From assembly GCA_021813445.1 (NCBI GenBank), contig JAKAKP010000151.1, forward strand, positions 1 through 64,000: a stretch of DNA of 64,000 nt, given 5' to 3'. Made by a program: the position numbers and the translations under genes. Shown piece by piece: positions 59,036 to 64,000 of the stretch (position 1 is the first letter of the stretch; each line of letters opens with the position of its first letter). The notes beneath the pieces are model-generated. The model was given only the letters and a program-made list of their open reading frames with translations, searched no databases and was not told the DNA's origin. This stretch comes from Deltaproteobacteria bacterium. Its GTDB lineage: Bacteria > Desulfobacterota > Desulfobaccia > Desulfobaccales > 0-14-0-80-60-11.

Positions 59036-59600
59036 GCAGCTTCATTTGCGCCATCATGGGCAAAGGGAAGGAAGCCCCATAATCACGACTTTTCTTTCCC
59101 CCCCTTTGAAAAAGGGGGCGGGGGGGATTTAAGAGCGCTCGATGCTCAAATATAGTCCCAAGCTGAAAGCCAGCGCCCGGCAGCTCCGGCAGAACCTCAC
59201 GGATAGCGAGCGGGTCTTATGGCGGCGGTTGCGGGGCAAGCAGATTGAGGGCGTACAATTTTATCGACAGAAACCCATCGGCGATTATATTGTGGATTTT
59301 TATGCGCCCCAGGCCAAGTTGGTTGTGGAAATAGACGGTTCCCAGCATTTTGAAGCACAGCATATGGAAAAGGATAAAAAGCGGGACGAATATCTAAATA
59401 GCCTGGGGCTGCTGGTGCTGCGGTTTGACAGCAGGCAGGCATTAAAAGAAATTGAAGGAGTTATGGATGCCGTCTATCAGGCGGTAAGGGCAAGAATTTA
59501 GGCACATAAATCCCCCCTAACCCCCCTTTTACAAAGGGGGGTTATGCGATCCCCCTTTTTTAGGGGGGGGATAAGAGGCCTCCTTTTCAAAAAGTGGGAT
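59036..59600. repeat. Tandem duplicated unit 2 carrying a DUF559 gene
   Basis: See 58470..59035. Confidence 0.85.
59142..59501 (+). CDS. DUF559 domain endonuclease-like protein, copy 2
   Basis: Differs from copy 1 at 10 of 119 residues by eye; same VVEIDGSQHFE core. Confidence 0.93.
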   Translation: MLKYSPKLKASARQLRQNLTDSERVLWRRLRGKQIEGVQFYRQKPIGDYIVDFYAPQAKLVVEIDGSQHFEAQHMEKDKKRDEYLNSLGLLVLRFDSRQALKEIEGVMDAVYQAVRARI

Positions 59601-59775
59601 AAGAAAAGAGTTCGCCCTGTTTTTTGGGGCGAATAAGAGGGCTAAGGGGGAGAAAAACACAGCAAGGAAACTCACCATCAGCGAGAAAATTATCTTTACG
59701 GGCCAGGAGGCGCAACTCCTGGAGGGGAATGGCGATCAGGGCTCTCGAGTTGCCCGGCGGGCTCCCATTGACTCT

Positions 59776-60462
59776 TTGCTGCGCTATGTGGGCCGGGTGA
59801 TGCCGCCGCCGCTGCCGGTCTTGCCTCCCGGCTGCCGCTGGCTGGCCGCCCGGAAAGAGCTGCTTTTCCTGGTGGTGGAGCACCCGCCCCAATGCCGGAC
59901 CCTGCGGGGCAGTTGGGAAAAAAAGGGGGGGGAGGACTACCGCACCTACCGCCTGGCTTTTCCCTACATTCTGTATCTCCTCAGTTTTTACCGGGGCCAC
60001 CTGGAAGAAATGAAGATGTTCTACCGGCTGAGCCCTCTTGTCTCCCTGGCTGACCCCTTGTATCATACCAACCTGCCCAATGTCCGGGGCGAGCCGGGCC
60101 ATTACGGCTCCCAGCGGGTTTGCCTGCGCTACCGCCCGGAGATGCTGGAGGGCGTGCCCCTGGCCCAGGCCGTGCCCACCCTCATCGATTTTTTCTGGAG
60201 CACCGGCTTCAACCAGGACATCAAGGGCAGCGCCTTCGAGAGGGCCAGGGAACGGGACTCCCGCATTGCCGACTTCGCAGCCTGGGAGGCCGCCACCCAG
60301 GCCGACCCCCTGTTTCCCTTGCAAATTGAGTGGGAGCAGGCCGACCAGACCATTCCCGGCCTCTGGCTGGAGTGCCTGCAGCTCCACGGGGACACGGACC
60401 AGCCCGTGGCCAGCGCGGAAGAATTGGCGGATATCCTTTACCGTCTGCCCGTGGGGTATTAA
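59776..60462 (+). CDS. Hypothetical protein resembling prokaryotic E2 family D / PRTRC-B proteins (5' end uncertain, open frame extends to 59575)
   Basis: YRLAFPYILYLLSFYRGHLEEMKMFYRLSPLVSLADPLYHTNLPNVRGEPGHYGSQRVCLRYRPEML...TLIDFFWSTGFNQDI. The pattern (LYHxxLPNV...VCL...FFxSxFN) recalls the E2-D/PRTRC-B family; recognised from memory only. Confidence 0.45.
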   Translation: MLRYVGRVMPPPLPVLPPGCRWLAARKELLFLVVEHPPQCRTLRGSWEKKGGEDYRTYRLAFPYILYLLSFYRGHLEEMKMFYRLSPLVSLADPLYHTNLPNVRGEPGHYGSQRVCLRYRPEMLEGVPLAQAVPTLIDFFWSTGFNQDIKGSAFERARERDSRIADFAAWEAATQADPLFPLQIEWEQADQTIPGLWLECLQLHGDTDQPVASAEELADILYRLPVGY

Positions 60463-60646
60463 AAGCAGTTTGCGGTTTTCGGTTTCCGGTTTCCGGTCTG
60501 ATAGAGCGGCATGAGGCCGCCCCCGTTTTTCCAACCCACTTCCTCCCCCCAACCCTGCACTGTCAGCCTTCTTGACACGCCGCCGTGCATACTTATTTTA
60601 AAACACGTAGCCCCCTTGAAGTGATGGGCAGGGCTTTTTTCCTGTT

Positions 60647-60770
60647 ATACCAAGTTGCCATCAAAAAGGTGTGCGAAATGTAGCGAACCTTGTGTTCGCC
60701 CATCAGCGCCTGGGCGAACACAAGGTTCGCCCCTACGAGAAAAACCTTCTTTGATTACGATTTAGTATTA
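60647..60770. repeat. MITE-like element, family B, with a long perfect internal hairpin
   Basis: Ends TACCAAGTTGCCATCAAAAAGGT...AACCTTCTTTGATTACGATTTAGTA (imperfect TIR); internal GCGAACCTTGTGTTCGCCCA-tcagcgcc-TGGGCGAACACAAGGTTCGC. Confidence 0.75.
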
Positions 60771-60852
60771 AACTATCCGGCCTTCAGGGAGCCACAATAC
60801 CAGCTTTCCGCACTGCGCCCCCTTGACTTGGCCTTAAAGCCAAGGAGACCCG

Positions 60853-62220
60853 ATGATGCCCGGAGATGAAGGCAAGATCACCAGCGCCGCCTCGGCCCGC
60901 ATCCCCACCGTGGTGAGTGAGTTTCAATTATTCTTTTATAAGAGCAGCCAGGATGACAAGGAGCATCTGGCCCTAGTGCGGGGGGAGGTGGCCGGCCAAG
61001 ACGAGGTCCTGGTGCGGGTCCATTCCGAGTGCTTCACCGGTGATGTGCTGGGGTCCAGGCGCTGCGATTGCGGGGCGCAATTACAGGCGTCTCTCAAACT
61101 CATCGCCGACGCGGGCTCCGGTGTGGTCATCTACCTGCGCCAGGAAGGGCGGGGCATCGGTCTCCTGGACAAGCTCCGGGCCTATAACCTCCAGGACCAG
61201 GGCTATGACACCGTGGACGCCAACCTGCTCCTGGGGCACCAGGCGGATGAACGGGACTACACGGTGGCCGCCCGGATTCTCAAAGACCTGGGAGTAGGTT
61301 CCATCCAGCTCCTCACCAATAATCCCCATAAGCTCGACAGCCTCCAGGAACTGGGCATCCGGGTAAGCGCCCGCGTTCCCCTGCAAACCGGGGTCTGCCC
61401 GGAGAACGCCCGTTATTTGCGGACCAAGGCCCGGCGCCTGAAGCACCTCCTGGTCCTGGACGAATTGCCCAACGGCACCCCCTGCTATCAGCCCCTGCAC
61501 CTGGGAATCATGGAGCAGATCAATCAGCACTTACACGACGCGGCCGCGCATCGCCAGCGCACCGGGCGCCCCTATGTCACCCTTAGCTACGCCCAGAGCT
61601 TGGACGGCAGCATCGCCGCCCGGCCGGGCCGCCCTCTGGCCCTGAGCGGCTCCCAGTCCTTGACCCTGACCCACGGTTTGCGGGCCGCGCATGACGCCAT
61701 CTTAGTGGGCATCGGCACCCTGTTGGCGGATAATCCCCGCCTCAACGTGCGGCTGGTGGAAGGGAAAGACCCCCAACCCATCGTGGTGGACAGCCGCCTC
61801 AGGTTTCCTCCTTATGCCCATCTGCTGCGCAATTGCCGCGTGCCCTGGATCGCCACCAGTGAAAGCGCGGACCCGGAACGCCAGGTGGCCCTGGAGAAGA
61901 TCGGGGCCCTGGTCCTGCGCCTGCCCACCGGCGCCAATGGCTGGGTGGATTTGGAGGCTCTGTTGCAGCACCTGGGCCAGTTGGGCATCAACAGCCTGAT
62001 GGTGGAAGGCGGGGCCCAGATCATCACCAGCTTTCTGGCCGCCCGCCTGGTGGACCAGGTGGTCCTGACCGTCGCACCCATGCTGGTGGGGGGCTTACGG
62101 GTCATGGATTATCTGGGACAGGCCCGGACGGATTGCTTCCCCAGGCTGCGCCGGGTTAGCTATCAACGCCTGGGGGAAGACCTGGTCCTCCGGGGTGAGC
62201 CCCATTGGGACGAAGCATGA
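60853..62220 (+). CDS. GTP cyclohydrolase II fused to a RibD-type C-terminal reductase domain
   Basis: HSECFTGDVLGSRRCDCGAQLQASL (Zn Cys), RQEGRGIGLLDKLRAYNLQDQGYDTVDANLLLG, LLTNNPHKLDSLQELGI; then YVTLSYAQSLDGSIAARPG, DAILVGIGTLLADNPRLNVR, SLMVEGGAQIITSFLAARLVDQVVLTVAPMLVGG. No DHBP synthase or deaminase domain. Confidence 0.93.
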   Translation: MMPGDEGKITSAASARIPTVVSEFQLFFYKSSQDDKEHLALVRGEVAGQDEVLVRVHSECFTGDVLGSRRCDCGAQLQASLKLIADAGSGVVIYLRQEGRGIGLLDKLRAYNLQDQGYDTVDANLLLGHQADERDYTVAARILKDLGVGSIQLLTNNPHKLDSLQELGIRVSARVPLQTGVCPENARYLRTKARRLKHLLVLDELPNGTPCYQPLHLGIMEQINQHLHDAAAHRQRTGRPYVTLSYAQSLDGSIAARPGRPLALSGSQSLTLTHGLRAAHDAILVGIGTLLADNPRLNVRLVEGKDPQPIVVDSRLRFPPYAHLLRNCRVPWIATSESADPERQVALEKIGALVLRLPTGANGWVDLEALLQHLGQLGINSLMVEGGAQIITSFLAARLVDQVVLTVAPMLVGGLRVMDYLGQARTDCFPRLRRVSYQRLGEDLVLRGEPHWDEA

Positions 62221-63242
62221 TCCGCCAATCTCTCTTCTTTACCGGTCCCCGGCAAGTGGAGATTAGAGAAGAGCCCCTGGACCCTCCCGGTCCGGGCCAG
62301 GTGCTGGTCAAGACCCTGATCTCCGCCATCAGCCCGGGGACCGAAACCCTGATTTACCGGGGCCAGGCCCCCGGGGACCTGGCCGTGGACGAAACCATCC
62401 CGGCGCTGGTGGGCCGCTTCGATTTTCCCTTGAAATATGGCTACGCGGTGATTGGCCGGGCCGAGGTCTTGGGTGAGGGAGTCCCGGCGGAATGGCAGGG
62501 TCGGCTGGTCTTTGCCTTCAATCCCCATGAAAGCCACTTCCTGGCCCATCTGGAAGACCTGTTGCTGCCGCCGTCTTCCTTGTCCCCGGAGGCCGCGGTC
62601 TTTTTCCCCAATATGGAGACCGCGGTCACCTTCGTGATGGACGGCCAGCCGCAGTTGGGGGAACAGGTGGCAGTGTTCGGCCAGGGCGTGGTGGGCCTGC
62701 TCCTCACCGGGCTGCTGTCCCGGCTGCCCCTGGCCGGCCTGGTGTCCCTGGACCTCCATGCCAACCGCCGCCGTTTATCCACGGACTGGGGGGCGCATCT
62801 CTGCCTGGACCCCGGAGCCCCGGACTCCCTGGAGCAATTGCTGGAGGCCTGGAGCAGGCCCGCGTCCTACCGGGGCGCGGACCTCTGTTACGAGGTCTCC
62901 GGCAACCCCGCGGCCCTGGATCAGGCCATTGCCATCACCGGTTTCCACGGACGGGTGGTCATCGGTTCCTGGTACGGCCTGAAAAGAGCGGACCTCAATC
63001 TCGGGGGCAGGTTTCACCGCAGCCGCATGCGGCTGATCAGCAGCCAGGTGAGCACCATCGCCCCGGAACTGGCCGGGCGCTGGAGCAAATTCCGGCGATA
63101 TCTCCTCACCTGGCGGATGCTCCAGGAACTGGCCCCCGTGTCTCTGATTACCCACCGTTTCCCCCTGGCCCAGGCGGCCCAGGCCTTTGACCTGCTGGAT
63201 AAGAAACCGGCGGAGGCCTTGCAGGTGATCTTGAATTATTAG
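62217..63242 (+). CDS. MDR-superfamily alcohol dehydrogenase-like oxidoreductase
   Basis: VEIREEPLDPPGPGQVLVKTLISAISPGTETLIYRGQAP; VAVFGQGVVGLLLTGLLSRLPLAGLVSLDLHANRR. ATG at 62217 overlaps the upstream TGA (ATGA). Confidence 0.87.
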   Translation: MIRQSLFFTGPRQVEIREEPLDPPGPGQVLVKTLISAISPGTETLIYRGQAPGDLAVDETIPALVGRFDFPLKYGYAVIGRAEVLGEGVPAEWQGRLVFAFNPHESHFLAHLEDLLLPPSSLSPEAAVFFPNMETAVTFVMDGQPQLGEQVAVFGQGVVGLLLTGLLSRLPLAGLVSLDLHANRRRLSTDWGAHLCLDPGAPDSLEQLLEAWSRPASYRGADLCYEVSGNPAALDQAIAITGFHGRVVIGSWYGLKRADLNLGGRFHRSRMRLISSQVSTIAPELAGRWSKFRRYLLTWRMLQELAPVSLITHRFPLAQAAQAFDLLDKKPAEALQVILNY

Positions 63243-63262
63243 AAGCTTCCTGAAGTCTTAAT

Positions 63263-63287
63263 GCGCAGGCCGGAAAGCCTGCGCCAC
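63263..63287. repeat. REP-like palindrome (composite with 63343..63400)
   Basis: GCGCAGGCCGGAAAGCCTGCGCCACC. Confidence 0.7.
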
Positions 63288-63342
63288 CGATACTTTCATA
63301 ATTTTGGGTGGGCTGCAGACCATGAACGGCCGGTTACAGGTC

Positions 63343-63400
63343 GGTGGGGCGGGCCTCCGTGCCCGCCAGACGCCCGGCGGGCACGGAGGCCCGCCCCACC
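63343..63400. repeat. Long palindrome, second copy
   Basis: GGTGGGGCGGGCCTCCGTGCCCGCC-AGACGCCC-GGCGGGCACGGAGGCCCGCCCCACC. Confidence 0.9.
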
Positions 63401-63517
63401 AGGATCTTCATGATTTATAAGAGGGACAGCGCCGCCTGAATTAATCATGCATTGCGTCTTTCTTTGCGCCTTGGCGTCTTTGCGTGAGGGCTTATCCTTT
63501 CATACCAGGAGCGCTTA

Positions 63518-63898
63518 ATGTATACGGTGGCCGCAGAACGCAGCTTCGTAGCCCAGCATTTTCTCGTGGGCGGCGACTGGGGGCCGGAAAACCTCCCCCA
63601 TTCCCATCCCTACCGGGTGGAAGTGCAGCTCCAGGGCCAGAGCCTGGACCTCCACGGCTACTTGGTGGACATCGTGGATATCGATTTACACCTGGATGAA
63701 GTGGTGGCCTATTTTCGGGACCGGACTTTGAACGAACTGGCGGAATTTGCCGGGCTTAACCCCAGTATTGAGCATTTTTCCCGGATTTTCTGGCAACTGC
63801 TGCGCCAGCGCCTCTCCGCCCCCAATTTACAGGCCTTGCGGGTCAAAATCTGGGAAACGGAGATCGCCTGGGCCGCGTACCAAAAGGAATTTAAGTGA
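63518..63898 (+). CDS. 6-pyruvoyl-tetrahydropterin synthase / QueD family protein, divergent active site
   Basis: FVAQHFLVGGDWGPENLPHSHPYRVEVQLQGQSLDLHGYLVDIVDIDLHLDEVVAYFRDRTLNELAEFAGLNPSIEHFSRIFWQLL...VKIWETEIAWAAYQ. Confidence 0.85.
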   Translation: MYTVAAERSFVAQHFLVGGDWGPENLPHSHPYRVEVQLQGQSLDLHGYLVDIVDIDLHLDEVVAYFRDRTLNELAEFAGLNPSIEHFSRIFWQLLRQRLSAPNLQALRVKIWETEIAWAAYQKEFK

Positions 63899-64000
63899 AA
63901 ATCGGCCTCCTCATTTACGGCAATCTGGATACCGTTTCCGGGGGGTTCCTGTACGACCGGCTCCTGGTGCAGCATCTGGAAAGCCAGGGGGACCGGGTGG
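63895..64000 (+). CDS. Glycosyltransferase (GT4-like) N terminus, truncated by the window edge
   Basis: GTG start overlapping the PTPS stop (GTGA): MKIGLLIYGNLDTVSGGFLYDRLLVQHLESQGDRV. Confidence 0.75.
   Translation, partial: MKIGLLIYGNLDTVSGGFLYDRLLVQHLESQGDRV

Noticed and set aside
58933-59127. Possible CRISPR array because of repeated C/G-rich motifs
   Set aside because: Repeats are palindromic, variable in length and irregularly spaced, with no uniform spacers and no cas genes.
59587-60552. 321-aa minus-strand ORF opposite the E2-like gene
   Set aside because: Antisense shadow; composition atypical, and the plus-strand frame has protein-like motifs.
60780-60852. Possible FMN riboswitch before the GTP cyclohydrolase II fusion
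   Set aside because: No recognisable RFN core could be found in the leader.

Overview
This is a GC-rich bacterial chromosomal window. Gene content and style suggest Desulfobacterota or a related anaerobe, but that is inference and no rRNA is present to confirm it. Most of it is ordinary coding sequence: ksgA, acyl-CoA ligase, SlyD-like PPIase, a FabF-like KAS, a histidine kinase with DppD/PAS/DppF genes, an aminotransferase, ilvA, an MdtABC/TolC-like RND efflux operon, a two-component pair, a minus-strand exopolysaccharide locus (about 39.5-48.2 kb), four tRNAs and rpoZ. The accessory signals I consider most interesting are: (1) a compact, partly translationally coupled cluster at the right edge (60.85 kb to the end) with a GTP cyclohydrolase II-RibD reductase fusion, an MDR dehydrogenase, a divergent PTPS/QueD-family protein with Glu at the catalytic Cys position, and a glycosyltransferase, which is a candidate pathway for a modified or glycosylated pteridine-like product; (2) a small Cys-rich zinc-ribbon-like gene (53438..53626) interrupted by an in-frame UGA followed by a stable hairpin, a selenoprotein candidate that the ORF track misses; (3) that gene lies directly upstream of a beta-grasp, ubiquitin-like small protein, and a Ycf46-like AAA+ ATPase and an E2-D/PRTRC-B-like protein lie within 7 kb, so this may be a dispersed ubiquitin-like conjugation system; (4) a tandemly duplicated DUF559 endonuclease-like gene embedded in CCCCCTTT/AAAGGGGG palindromic repeats that also occur elsewhere in the window, suggesting a mobile repeat/nuclease unit; (5) several families of MITE-like, REP-like and heptad repeats; (6) an exopolysaccharide initiator fused to a degenerate nucleotidyltransferase, together with a CpsD-like protein lacking the Walker A lysine. 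All assignments come from reading the sequence, and no database search was run.
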